A DNA stretch of 64,000 nucleotides, from NCBI GenBank assembly GCA_949128115.1, contig OX421963.1, positions 42,081,979 to 42,145,978 on the forward strand. Direction: 5' to 3'. Each line of letters starts with the position of its first letter. Positions within the stretch are counted from its first letter, which is position 1. Under the pieces are notes generated by a model. That model searched no databases. It saw only the letters and a program-made list of their open reading frames with translations, and was not told the origin of the DNA. A program made the position numbers and the translations under genes. Source of the stretch: Anaspis maculata (lineage: Eukaryota > Arthropoda > Insecta > Coleoptera > Scraptiidae). Positions 1 through 11,835 of this stretch are shown in pieces.

Positions 1-1705
1 TATCGACTGACAACCATGTGACAGCAAAAATTGCGTCATGATACTGGACATAGTATCAAAGCTTCCACCAGCTTGATTTGATCCCCAGAAATAGCATCGC
101 TTTAGCTAGTGAGCTCTTAAAGCTTACTTGGACCCCTAAAGCTGTTAGGTCAAGGTAAGCGTTTCTCATATCTGCAAATTGGCTAGAAGAGCGTTCGCTT
201 CTTCAACTCAACCGCCGTTTTCAATATTGAATATCATCATGTAGCAAGTATTATTACGGGTTGAAATCGTAATTGAAAGTGATTGATTCTGAGGTGGAGA
301 TAGTTGGGATCGGGAGAATTAAAAATACAGAATAAACTACAAAAAATCAGGTTTATGATCGGGAAGGAAAGGTTCAAGAATATTTGCAGTTCAACTTGAC
401 ATGGCGTGTTAACAAAAATAAAGGGGCGTTGCGCAGAGGACGCCAATAGAAAGGGTGAGCAATACCGCGAGATTTGGCTTACAAATCTATAACGTAGGTA
501 CCTACCTTTTCGATGACGCTGCGAGAACTCGAAGGGCCCAACGAAGCTCCAGCGACGACACTGAAACAGAGTACCTACACGAAAAACAACATAATGCCGT
601 CCTATTCCAAGGGAAATTGGTGTAGTAAACCGGTATAGCTACCCCCTAATAACGTCTCTTACTTCACGCAGAGACAATAATAATACATATAACAACAACA
701 CGCTAAATGTCAAATAGGTAACTTATTCTAAAACAGTAAAATAAAAGATAAGAGGCAACACTTGGTTTGCCCATCAACGAGTCTTGAACGCATGAGCTTC
801 GGGACAACCGCAACGATTAGCAGGATCTTGATAATCTGGATCAACTGACAACGTTTGTGAAGACGCCGATTGGACGGTAAGGTAGTGAACTGATTTGATT
901 CCTCTGAACATTCCAGAAGCTCACCATACGCTCTGGCATCTGGATAGACGAGAGAAATAGGACCGAGTTGGTCACTTCAACGAAGTTGGCGATTACTGAC
1001 AGTAGTTGCTGTCAACCAAAGGCGGCGCGGCGTTCTAGGAGTGGCGTTCAGCGCCGCTTTCCTTGATTTTGGTTCTTGAGGCACATCACATGACTGGTGG
1101 TACTGCTTGCCATCAACAGGAACAGCAGAGGAACACTGAATCGCTACTCGGCCGATGGTTATCGGATCTTTCTTTTCAGAATCAGCCGGAGCCTCCGAAA
1201 ATAACAACCAACTCTCTTTTGTTTTTTGGTTCCCCTGGTTTCATTATTCTGTATCGCCAAGTCGATTTTTGAAACCGTAACAGTATGTATCAAAGTTTGG
1301 TTTCATTCGAATAAAAAATACTTCGAAAAAGACTTTTTTCTGACTTGAAAACCAAGAGATATCGACATTTATCGAAATCGTGAAAAATCAAACTCTCAAA
1401 TGTAGCTCGAAAACAAAAGACGATAGCAAGTTCTAGTCTACACCATTAAGATCCTCTCAAAAAAAGCGATCGAGGATGTACCATCCATTTTTTCATAGCT
1501 CTTACGGAGCCGTTTATTACTATTACGGAGATTTCCTTTATCAACATCCAAATTTGCCCACCCTGTACATTAGTTTTTGGTACTGAATTGCACCAGGCGG
1601 GACACGCGCTTGAGTGTACGGTTTTGGCAGATTTTTTTAGCATAAACTCCCTGCCCGTTTCCTCTATGTTCTCTCTTGCTGTTTTAGTATACAGGTGTCT
1701 CATTT
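1..1705. other. Left flank, no recognisable gene
   Basis: Unique-looking AT-rich spacer. Only short ORFs of 60-85 codons occur on either strand and none resembles a known protein. A short palindromic run around 494-506 (GTAGGTACCTAC) is the only local structure seen. I find no repeat shared with the rest of the window, no splice-bounded coding pattern and no RNA gene. Confidence 0.5.
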
Positions 1706-2719
1706 TTCAACGCTCACTATTGGTATCTCGGAAACAGTAAGAGATACAAAGTCAGTTGAATTACAAAGTTGCGCCATTCCATGACTATCTCAAATCTGTC
1801 AAGATATCCAAGATATCTTCAGTCATTTCTAAAATACCCCCAAAAAAAAAAACTGGAAAATGCTGAATTCGAGAATTTCGAATCACTTCTTTATTATGAC
1901 AGCTATAAATTTCAAAATTGGTATCCTGACATTTTTGGAGGTCCTTGATCGGCTGACGTCAATATTTTCCTGTGCCCCCTAGTTTTTGAGATATGACAGT
2001 TGATTTTATCTTTGTTTATGGACACCATATTATTTATTCACCCCAAAAAACTCATATTCTTTTTTTCTTCACAAGGATATACAACACTTGTAGAATTTTT
2101 GTCAAAATAACTTGTGAATATTGGAAAAACTATTTCTTAGGCAAAAAAATCGAGTAACCATTTCGGTTGCAATGCTGTCGTGGCATAACAATGGCCATTC
2201 AATTGCTACGGTCTGTTGATTGTGGAAAAGTTGAGTTACATTCCGTCTTTATGTATTTGATCATAAATAACAATAAAACATATACAAAACCAAGTATACT
2301 ACAAAATAGCATGGCAATAAACATTTATAATTTACGATTGCTCGAATAGGCCATTCATTTGCGCTTGTTTTTTTTCTATTGTAACGTTATGATTTTGCGC
2401 AGCTTGGGACAATTGTCAGTAAAGAGTCATCTCATAGTGGAAGTGTCAGATTTATAGGCGAGCACCGAGCGTAGCAAGGAAAGACTTGCAAAAGTGGTTA
2501 TTTACTGCTGTGTTACCTTGTGCGAAATAATCTGAAGAAGCCTCATGTGTCCATGTCTAGGAGGGTCCATGTACAGTTTTACGAAGTGGCTTGAGAGTTG
2601 GCGAAATAAAATTTAACGAGACAAGACACTTGCTAATGATGCATCGAATCTGACGACAACTGTCAAAACCATTCTCTATCGTTTATTTTTGGAAAAGTCA
2701 ATTGAAGTCCATTTTGCTC
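1706..2719 (+). repeat. Left inverted arm of the 1706-5597 foldback element
   Basis: Pairs with 5021-5597. The best conserved block is 1860-2345, which includes a translatable but meaningless 60-codon ORF. The arm is interrupted exactly at 2348-2699 by a small MITE; the match to the other arm resumes at 2703 and stops near 2719. Confidence 0.75.
2348..2699 (-). mobile_element. Internally deleted MITE, short copy of the 21099-21993 element
   Basis: 2355-2550 matches the reverse complement of about 21790-21985, and 2640-2699 matches the reverse complement of 21099-21160. The middle of the longer copy is missing. It sits within AAT (2345-2347) and AAT (2700-2702), a 3-bp duplication. The opposite arm of the host element (ATT at 5035-5037) shows the uninterrupted site with a single copy. 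Ends are GGCC/GAC-type inverted termini. No coding capacity. Confidence 0.75.
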
Positions 2720-2772
2720 TATGCAGAGTTGTGCCTTTTTATCCATGTTACCAACGGCTTCTCTGATATCAT

Positions 2773-4909
2773 CGCAATTGTTCGGGAGGCAAAATGTTCA
2801 ACTTCAGAAAGGCCTGTTTCCCGCTGCTGTATGAATCTTTGAGTTTGACTGACTGGAGTAACTTGTATGGTATCAATGACGTCGATTTAGCTTGCAGCGA
2901 ATTCTACAAGATCTTGAACTCAGTTTTCCAGAGTGCAGTTCCTTACTTCAAGCCTGTAGAGAGGAAGAGATCTTACCCACATTGGTTTTCGGGTGAGGTG
3001 ATACGCTTGTTGAGTCGGAAGCAGCGAGTACACAAAATGTACAAGAAGAGTGGAGATCAACATCTGCTGAAGAAGTTCCGGGACGTAAGAGCCTCCGTAA
3101 AGTCTGTGTTGCGGCGAGACTACCGTGACTTTTTGAGTGAGACTGCGAATCGCCTTACGACGGATCCTCGGGGGTTCTGGTCGTTCGTGCGCGGTAAAAG
3201 GGGTGGCTCCGGTGTCCCCGGCGTCGTGAGGGATGCAGATGGTGTTGAGTACGATAGTCCTGATACCGTAGCAGAAGCGTTCGCCAAGTATTTCAGCAGC
3301 GTTTACACTTTACCCGATGCTTCGCTAAGCGTGGACCCGCAACTTTTCTCCGGGGGTGGAACTCGGGGCTGTGTTGGTACGGTGCCAGTGACCGAGGATG
3401 ACGTAGTAAGAGCATCAAGAAAGTTGAAAAATGATATGACCTCGGGTGAGGATATGATACCTGGTTTTCTGGTTTGGGACTGTGCTGAAGAAAGGTGACT
3501 CCACAATGCTGAACAATTACCGACCCATTTCCCTTCTCTCTAATTTTGCTAAACTTTTTGATATCATTCTTTATGATCAGATTTACCCATTGGTCAAGGG
3601 TCACATTTCATTGTCTCAGCATGGTTTTATGGAGAAGCGATCCACCGTCACGAATCTGGCATGCTTTTCGCAGCATGTGTCTGAGGTTTTGGATTCGCAC
3701 GGACAGGTCGACGTGATCTACACGGACATTTCTAAGGCTTTTGATCAGATAGATCTGAACCTGCTGATGCGTAAGCTTGATAGACTTGGCTTCTCCTCAC
3801 CACTGTTGCAGTTGTTCCGCTCCTATCTCTTTGATAGAGAGCATCGTGTCACGTGTCGCTTCACTAGGTCTGGTCCATATGTTCCAACTTCTGGATTTGC
3901 TCAGGGTGCCAAGTGGGGACCACTGCTATTTCTAATCTATATAAACGACTTAGCTGAGGCAATAAACTGTAATAAGCTGATGTTCGCTAATGACCTGAAA
4001 ATTTACTCTACGATAGATACGACGTTTGATTGTGCTGCATTGCAGAGATGTGTGGATGCTGTTTGTGAGTGGTGCAGTGGAAACGGCCTCTCTCTGAACG
4101 TTGATAAGTGCGTTGTGGTCACATTCATCAGAAAGCTGAGACCAGTCACGCATGACTATAATATAGGCCCGGCCGGGTGGTCGTAAGGCGTGGTGAGGTT
4201 GTTAGGGATCTCGGAGTCGTCTTTGACAGTTCTTTTTCTTTCAGGTATCACGTGGATGATGTAATTTCGTCTTCACTCAGGATGCTTGGTTTCGTATATC
4301 GCACCTGCAGAGAGTTCAAGAGTGCTTCTTGTCTCAAAACACTTTATTGCAGTCCAGTAAGATCAAAGCTGGAATATGCTTCATTGATTTGGTATCCCAT
4401 ATACAGCACTCACGTGAACAGACTCGGATCAGTCCAGAGAAGATTCTTGAAATTTTTGTCATTCACGCTTGATGGTGTGTATCCTCCTCAGGGGTTCGAC
4501 CACAATTTGTTGTTGATCAGGCACGAGGTTATCTCGCTGGAGAAAAGACACACAGTGTTGAGTGTCAGATTTTTGTACAATTTAATACAGAATTCTATCG
4601 ACTGCCCAGAGCTTCTTGAGCGACTCAAATTTTTGGTGCCTCGATTAAATGCAAGACACCATTCTACTTTTTACTGCGACACTCCCAACAGCAATGCTCT
4701 AATCAGGAGTCCGATATACACTGTGTGCAGCAATTATAATAGACATTCGACAGACTGTGATATTTTCTTAGATTCCTTTAATGTTATACGGACCAGTATT
4801 TTAAATTATTGTGACTAGTGATATTCTTCTGTGAATAATCTATTGTTGTATTTTCCTATGACTGGGCACTTTTGCCTGTTGGAAATAAATCCTTCTTGTT
4901 CTTATTCTT
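2773..4909 (+). pseudogene. Dead Jockey/CR1-like LINE, ORF2 fragment (linker, RT, C-terminus)
   Basis: A 5'-truncated non-LTR retrotransposon. The 2794-3498 reading frame encodes the linker between endonuclease and reverse transcriptase (RT). 3482-4186 encodes RT, with RPISLLSN, HGFM.KRST, a D-S-KAFD block and GPLLFLIYINDL. 4177-4818 encodes the post-RT region, with DLGV and LEYASLIW. Three frames are needed. At about 3480 a deletion joins the linker directly to KKGDS, removing the start of RT, and another frameshift lies at about 4177-4186. The catalytic YADD-type box reads FAND, so the second Asp pair is broken, and the usual PQGS.LGPLL reads AQGAKWGPLL. An AATAAA near 4884 and a TTCTTGTTCTTATTCTTAT tail mark the 3' end. 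ATATCAT at 2766-2772 and 4910-4916 may be its target duplication. The clade is inferred from motifs only. Confidence 0.85.
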
Positions 4910-5020
4910 ATATCATGCGGGTTAATTGACTGAAACGCATCATGAAGTTTTGCTTCCAATTCGTGAATGTTTTAGGATGTTTTGTCATGAACCACAAACT
5001 CGATCTTGAGCATTCCCCCG

Positions 5021-5597
5021 TAAAATGGACTCCAATTCGAGCCATTGTGAATTATGAATGATTATTGCTATGTTATTTTGTGTTATACATGCTTGGTTTT
5101 GTATTTGTTTCATTGTTATTTATTATCAAATACATAAAAACGGAATGTAACTCAACTTATTCCAAAATCAACAGATCATGGCAACTGAATGGCCGTAGGG
5201 GCCATGCCCATACTGTATGGCCATACCGAACGAGAGCATAGCAACCGAAACGGTAACTTGATTTTTTCACCTCAGAAATAGTTTTACCAATTTTTACAGG
5301 TTATTTTGACAAAAATTCTACAAGTGCTGTATATCTTTGTAAAGAGAAAGAAACGATGAGTTTTTTTGGGATGAATGAATGATACGGTGTCCATTAGAAA
5401 AAATAAAGTCAACTGTCATTTCTCAAAAACTAGTAGTCGCAGGAAAAAATTATTGACGTCAGTCGATCAAGGAACTTCAAAAATGTCAGGATACCAATTT
5501 TCGAATTGATAGCTGTCATAATAAAGAAGTGATTTGAAATTTTTGAATTCGGCATTCCCTAGTTTTCTGAGGATATTCCAGAAAAGTGAGCGTTGAA
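5021..5597 (-). repeat. Right inverted arm of the 1706-5597 foldback element
   Basis: Reverse complement of 1706-2345 plus 2703-2719. It lacks the MITE present in the left arm and so serves as an empty site for it. Confidence 0.75.
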
Positions 5598-8174
5598 TAA
5601 CGGGTATGTAGTAAGTACTCACTACTTGGTTACAATTTACCGGTGAGAAAATACGCCATTTTGGAATTACCCTGTAGGTATATGGGGATTTCCGAAAATA
5701 CGACGTAAATTTGGGACGTCATGTTGGAAGACGATAAATTTCGGCCTTGATGTTGAGTAATGATCACAAAAGGACTTGAATGAATGGATAAAAGTAAAAT
5801 ATAAACTAGAAAAATACACAAACATTATTTTTAGTCGCGGTAGGTAGTGAATCTGTTGTACAGTTTACGTGTGTGTTGTCAGTTTACTGTACCTATTTAT
5901 CAGTCTCCTCGGCTCGCTTGAAATAATTCCTTAGGGTATAAATACCTTTGAGAAATTGCTTTTGAATAATGAGATCGGGCAGCGAGAACAAAAAAAAAAT
6001 TTCGTTTGATTTCATTTGCTTTGATTTACGCTCCCGCGAGATGTTGCTCTGGAATTTATCAAGCAACGTCTACGCAGGTACAACAGTATTTTGGAATACA
6101 TACCTATTTTCCACTCCATGAAATGTAAGTTTGCACCTGCAGGGCTGTTTTGAAGCATTCTTGTGTTGCTTCAAAGCATATTTTCTAGTGAAGACGAATA
6201 AGTTCACATGAGGTTTTCTCAACCTTATATTTTTGCATATACTTCACGCAAAGAGAGCCTCATTCATATGATTGGGACATTTCCGAGCAATTCCGCTACA
6301 CTCTACGAAATAATGAAATAATCCAAAGAGGTGACAACAACCACCAGGCAGACGACAGTGAGGGTTATCGATCTTGTTGCTTGCTGAATTGTTCCAAGAC
6401 GAAATCGTTTGGTAGTCAACGGTCCATCAGGATCATTGGAATCGACAGACACTTTTAAGCGCATTTTCGTAGAAAATCCGCTATTAGCCGCGTTTGAAGT
6501 CCGTCCGTCTGTCCGTCCAGAAAGTTCTGTCCAATATGCAGAAAATAATGGAGAAATTTTCAGTGAAAGAATCATTTTGATTCCTTTATTGCTATAGAAG
6601 ATGAAAATTTTCAAGAAGCGAGTTTGACTCCGCGCTTCCACACAAAGTGAAAATTCGAGACAATTTGCGTTCCCTTCCAGATAGATGCATACATCCAGCG
6701 AATGAAATGTGCAGCAAGAAATAAAGAAATTTGTAGTGAAAGAACTAACTTGATTCATTAACATCATTCTCAAGGAAGATACCTTTTTTTATGCGGAGTC
6801 TAGACTTATGCATTTATATGGGGATGCGATTTTTGTGAAACCAAAATTTAATCCATGGTCCCTGTCGAATAGAAACCGTGCAGTCGTCGTGTCACTCTGG
6901 TTGTAGAAAGTGGTGAGCCATCAGTAGTGGAAGCGGCTTCTGGCAGTGGAACTGGTGAGTTTTATGATGAGAATAATGATGATGACTTTGGGGATGTTAC
7001 GGAAATGAGTTTGAATAAAAGCCAAGGAGCGGTTCTTAAAAAGTGAAGGACGCTGTAACTTCGCTCATAAACATGGACAATACAATAATTGCGGTTCGGT
7101 CATTTTCAAGTTAATTATACTCATTAACCGTGAACTAGATCTAAGCATACCTACCTACACTGTTCCAAATAATTGAAGAATGTCAAAGATCGGGTGCCAA
7201 GCAATACTGGAATAAACAAAGCATTTTTATACTGCTGGTTCTTTATGTTCTTACACGGCATACGTTTTGATATTCGTTGGATGGCACGCGGCTTCATTTT
7301 CATTACATCAGTAAACTTTTTTCATTTAGATTGTTTTACTTTTTTCCAGTCTATACTAAAATTCTTAGAAATAAACTGGAATGGAAATTCTCTCGCTCGT
7401 TCAGCTCTATGCTCTATAATATAATGGATACTTAATTTCAACTGTGTAATTTTCTAATTGAACAGTTCAAGTCGGTAATTAGCTGAATAATTTCCATCAG
7501 TGCATTTTCGCAAATTGAGGCGAAATTTCACGTATGAAGCGACATTAAAACGGAAATTTCCCAGTGTAACTACAACAGAATGCTCCTCTCGGTGTGATTT
7601 TGTGCTCGCTCGCACCTGAAAGGCTAATTATACAGTAGAGCTTATTTATAAATGAACATATCATTGTCGTAGCTGTGACTCAATGTCTAATGATGTACGG
7701 GCTCTCCGTGAACTTTAATTTTATGCCTTGGCTAAGCCCTGGCAGTGATTCAATTTATTTGTGCCGTAATTATTATTGTTGTCCTGAGGCTGAAGCCGAA
7801 CAAGTGGTTTTTGCATGTGTCGCCGCCCTCAAAGTGTCCTTTGTGACAAACGACATCTGCCGAGATATTAGTACACCTGTGGTTTTGCATGTGCTTGACC
7901 ATAAAAAGCGAGTTTTGGGCTCGTATTCTAGCTGTCTGAGCTTTCGCCAATTGTATTCGAGAGGAAATTTTGAATTTCACTTACTACACAATAATATCTT
8001 AGGCTGAGTAATCAATGCGCCAAGCGGCTCTTTTATATCTTTTGTCATTCTCGATATTGTTACGAGTTGCGAGGCTATTTCAACGCGCGGGTAAGACACA
8101 TCTACACAATTGGCGGAGGTGCTAACTTTCCATAGCTTTCCAGACGAAATTTCCAGAGCTTTCCAGAGCTTTTT
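5598..8174. other. Spacer with one dispersed-repeat fragment
   Basis: No gene is recognised apart from the weak candidate at 6873-7043. At 6449-6530 an AGCGCATTTTC start, a CCGCTATT box and a short GTCCGTCC/GTCTGTCC array resemble the left end of the element at 14748 and 42008, so a fragment or relative of that family is present. The remaining ORFs are short and unlike known proteins. Confidence 0.4.
6873..7043 (+). other. Possible coding exon fragment, acidic peptide (unrecognised)
   Basis: A 56-codon open stretch, bounded upstream by a TAG at 6870, encodes a peptide with a Gly/Ser segment followed by an acidic run (YDENNDDDFGD) and a basic end (VLKK). It ends in TGA. There is no ATG at its start, so it would have to be an internal or terminal exon. 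A GTGAGT donor-like sequence lies inside it at about 6955. The composition is more protein-like than the surrounding frames, but nothing identifies a family. It could be chance. Confidence 0.2.
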
Positions 8175-9580
8175 AGAGCGTGCTTCTTGCTTTCCTTGCC
8201 AGGGACTGTCTTCCGTCATTTATAGAGCCACTGACCTATCTCTCCAATCTCAATTTCAGGATGTCTAAGTTTCCTGATCTCTGGAAGATATCCAGAGTCT
8301 GTCCGGTTTATAAGAAAGGGGATAAGACTGACATTGTCAACTACCGTCCTATATCTATACTCTGCAACTTGAGCAAAATATTCGAGCACACCTTTCACCG
8401 GGCCGTACACCGGCACGTGTCCTGTTACCTGTCCCCCCATCAGCACGGTTTCATGAAGGGTCGCTCAACCACTACGTATCTCGCAGTGTAGACACAATAT
8501 CTACAGGGGGAGTCAGATGGACGTGGTATATACGACTTTACCAGTGTTTTCGACACCATGAATCATGAGATATTGTGCAGAAAGCTTGGCAACTCGGTTT
8601 TCCGACTCCCTGATCGGGCTGGTTGCCTCTTACTCTGAGAACAGACAGCAGTACGTTAAGCACAATGGTTTCAGATCAGAGTATTTCCACCAGTCATCCG
8701 AGGTCCCCCAGTGAGCTCCCTTTGGGGCCTTTTTTTTGACGTCTACAACGATGATGTCTTTTACGGAGTTTCCACGAAAACCTTTTTATACGCTGACGAC
8801 CTCAAGTTCTACTGTGAGGTAAGAACAACGAACGACTGCAGAGTGTTACACAATGACCTAACCACAGTACCACAAGTGGTGTATTGAGAATGGTCTGCGT
8901 CTGAATGCGTCCAAATGCAACGTCATGTCTTTCACCCTCGGGAAGGACCCATTGCTATACGGTTACGGTTTGGGCGGAGCAATTATACAGAGACCTGAAT
9001 ACGTTGAGGACTTGGGGGTGACGTTCAACTCCAGGCTCACTTTTTCCAGGCATGTTGAGTTAACGGTATCCTTGGCTTTTGAGGGCCTCGGCTTCATTTG
9101 GGCCTCACGCAATGGGGTTTCAGAAATGTTGACGTCTCAAAAGTATTGTTAATTGCATCGTCAGATCCAGGTTGGAATATGCCTCCCTTATTTGGGATCC
9201 CATCTAGGTATATAGTGAAGATATCTGACGTGGATGAAATTCAAAGACGCTTTCCGATAACAGCTTATTTCTTTATTGGCGGTTTTTCCCCCCGCAGGGG
9301 TTTCCTCACTACCTGCTGCTGAGTCGGTTTGGCATGTGGTCACTTGAGCTTAGAGGGAGATGCTGGCTGTGTGATATTTTTGTTCAGTGTCGAGTATCAT
9401 TAATGGTTGCATGGACTGCTCATCCCTGATTGATTTGTTAGAATATCGGGTTCCGCGAATCTCCAGTAGATACAATCATGTTTTTCATGTGCCGACTGCT
9501 CGCACCAACATGCTTCTAATGTCTCCACTTTACAGAATGATATCAAGATACAGTTAAGTTGAAGATAGACTTGACCTTTT
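8175..9580 (+). pseudogene. Heavily decayed LINE relic (RT region), same type as 2773-4909
   Basis: 8180-8491 reads through the start of RT (FLARDC, FPDLWK.SRVCPVYKKGD, YRPISILCN, HGFMKGRST) and ends at an in-frame TAG. From 8500 to 8900 the RT continues only with frameshifts and stops. A YADDLKFY box is readable near 8789, so that catalytic motif survives. 8925-9152 carries VEDLGVTFNSRLTFSRH, and about 9165-9210 the LEYASLIWD segment. 9415-9550 carries a C-terminal block (LLEYRVP.ISSRYNHVFHVP) typical of the family. At least five breaks are present, so no product is possible. The upstream boundary, just after AGCTTTCCAGAGC-type spacer, is abrupt, consistent with 5' truncation. Confidence 0.8.
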
Positions 9581-9967
9581 CTGTTGTAGTAAGAAAGATA
9601 ACTTTGATGTGTTTCCACTTTTCCCAGTATGGGGAGTAGAGTCCTGATGAAAAGGGAAAGAAATGGTTCAATTAGTGCTTCCCAAGAAGCGAGAGAGAGA
9701 AGTTCTGAGGGAGTTGCACGTACTGTATAATTTGTTTAACTTGATGGCAACATGGCAACAGTGTCTCACGGTTACCCACTTGCATAGCCCACTTGAAATC
9801 GTCTTACTGTCACCCAAATGACTTGAAAACTGAAACATGACTTCATACTAACCTCCAATTTTATTCGAAGTTCTTGAACTATCTGAGCACTTGCCAAAGC
9901 CGCTGACTTATGCCGCCTAATCACAACAACAAAATATCAGTTTAGCAAGTCGCTGTAAATAAATATG
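9581..9967. other. Short spacer
   Basis: No gene or repeat recognised between the LINE relic and the inverted-end element. Confidence 0.4.
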
Positions 9968-11835
9968 CTGGGTGGGCCATAAAAAAGTAAAAAACTATAC
10001 AATTTGATTTTCCTCGTCGAATTTTTGTTTCTTGGCCGATGTTGACAAGTTTGGTATCCTTTTTTAGCCAGTTTAATCGGCTACAAAAATCACATATGAA
10101 TATGGCCGGAAGGTCACAAGTTAACATGGCGGGCACAACTAAAAATAGACATTCATTTGCAGTCGGGTTTTTTGAATTCAAATTTGATAGAATGACAGAA
10201 TTAAAGACGTTTTTTTGACGGATGGACTGATCTCCACATTTTGACACCCCAATCAGCTCAATTGGTTGATTCGTTCTAGAAATGTAGCCAATTGGGAAAA
10301 TACCGATTTGGCAGTGTTTCGATTCCTAACGAATAATGAAAAGTAGTACTTTGTGTATCACATAAAGGTGATGTTTTTTGGCCGAATCTGAAATTTTGTA
10401 GCTGAGGCGTAGCCGAAACAGGTGAGGCCAAAGAGGAACCTTTTGGCCGAGGTGCACACAACATTTTTTAGGCGACTATCACAAAAAATTGAGCAAAATA
10501 CTGATGTTTGAATTGTTTGATTTCTTACTCTCAATCGCAAGTGTGCTTTTCTTCATAAAACATAGTTACCTGTGACATTAGAAAACAAAATTTGTAGGTG
10601 TATTATTATGACAGTAGTTTAGACAAGTCAATGATGAACGAGGTATAGTGAAAGCGATTTTTCTCAAACGCCGGCACCACAGCCTGAAGCTCAAATGCGG
10701 CAGCTTTGGAATTGCTTCCGCTGAAATCACAAGCTCTATAGGTACTTACCTGAAGCAGTATGAACATTTTGTGATGAGTTGGTGCCTGTAAAACAAGGCA
10801 AAAATCCGGACAGAGTCTGTTTCTCTGGCGTACCTTTCGGTAAAATCACAATTGTGCAAGTCATCAACGTTGTGGTCTATTTATTCCATGATGAGGGCTA
10901 CGGTATCCATCGAAATCCAACAGACACGCGTGTTTCGGACCTACTTGGGCCAATTTTCACGACATAAGCATAACCATAACAAACAATACAAAATAATGAA
11001 ATTGCCTTTGACTTTGACAGCACTCACATTGACATTGTAGCATTGACCAATGATGTAGTAGCGTAGCAATCTTGCAACTGAAATCATCTCGGAAATCACC
11101 GCAATGGGCACCAACCTCACGGAGAAAATAACTGTATTTTCAAATTTATGTAATTATTACATCTGATTTTGGGTCATCATTGAATGATTAATTGCTCTTT
11201 ATTAATCTGGTATACCGCCGACTACTTCGTGATGTAAACATTCAACAGCTAAATCGGTCTAAAATCATGTAACGTGAAAAAAGCAGAATGACATTAGCCT
11301 CCCAACAAAGTAAAACAAATGAGGTTTAGCGGCCGAAAAAAAAATAATGACATTAGCGTACAAAAAAAAGACACTTTTGGGACGTCAGAAAGGACGTAAA
11401 GAATGCTTGTGTGTTGGTCGCCTAAAAATATTTTTCAGCTTGCCAAATTTTTGTTCCTGAAGCGATTTTGACAGGTTTGGCGTCATTGTGTAGCTAATTA
11501 AATAGGCTACAAGTGTCACATGTAAAGATGATCAAAATAACGGACAAAAACATACAATAAACCTTCTTTTTCAATTTGCTACATCTCCACAACTAATGAT
11601 TCAAGTAATCTGGTTGTGGTCTCTAAATGCAAGAAACAGTTCTTTTAAAAAAAAAGTCTCTAGTTTCGTTATTCTATCAAAAAAAAGGCCTGCTTTCAGT
11701 TGTTTCTGTCATCTTGAATTTTAGAATTTTGGCAACATTCATAATTATATGACTTTTGTAGCTTATTCAGTTGGTTACCAAACTTGTCAAAATCGGTCAA
11801 AAAGAAAACAGTACGGCTTTTTATGGCCCACAGAG
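9968..11835. mobile_element. Non-autonomous DNA element with ~250-bp inverted ends
   Basis: The left end, GTGGGCCATAAAAA from 9972, and the right end, TTTTTATGGCCCAC up to 11831, are inverted. The match extends about 250 bp inward with gaps: the AAGTTTGGTATCC block near 10048 pairs with one near 11780. A third, direct partial copy of the subterminal block lies at about 11400-11540. The interior has no recognisable ORF. The target duplication is unclear. The family is unknown. Confidence 0.55.

Larger units (their letters stand above)
1706..5597. mobile_element. Foldback-type DNA element with ~0.6-kb inverted arms, carrying two nested insertions
   Basis: The sequence from 1706 to about 2719 reappears in reverse complement from 5597 back to about 5021. 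The outermost shared bases are TTCAACGCTCACT on the left and its complement on the right. The left arm has about 100 bp that the right arm lacks (between 1719 and 1850) and carries the insertion at 2348-2699. The centre holds the LINE relic 2773-4909. Without the insertions the element would be about 1.5 kb, with arms covering most of it. No transposase is visible, so it is non-autonomous; its superfamily is unknown and no target duplication is clear. Arm divergence looks high (indels, many substitutions), so it is old. Confidence 0.75.

Noticed and set aside
6303..6773. 156-codon minus-strand ORF as a gene
   Set aside because: It overlaps the dispersed-repeat fragment with the TCCG-type array and shows no protein-like motif.
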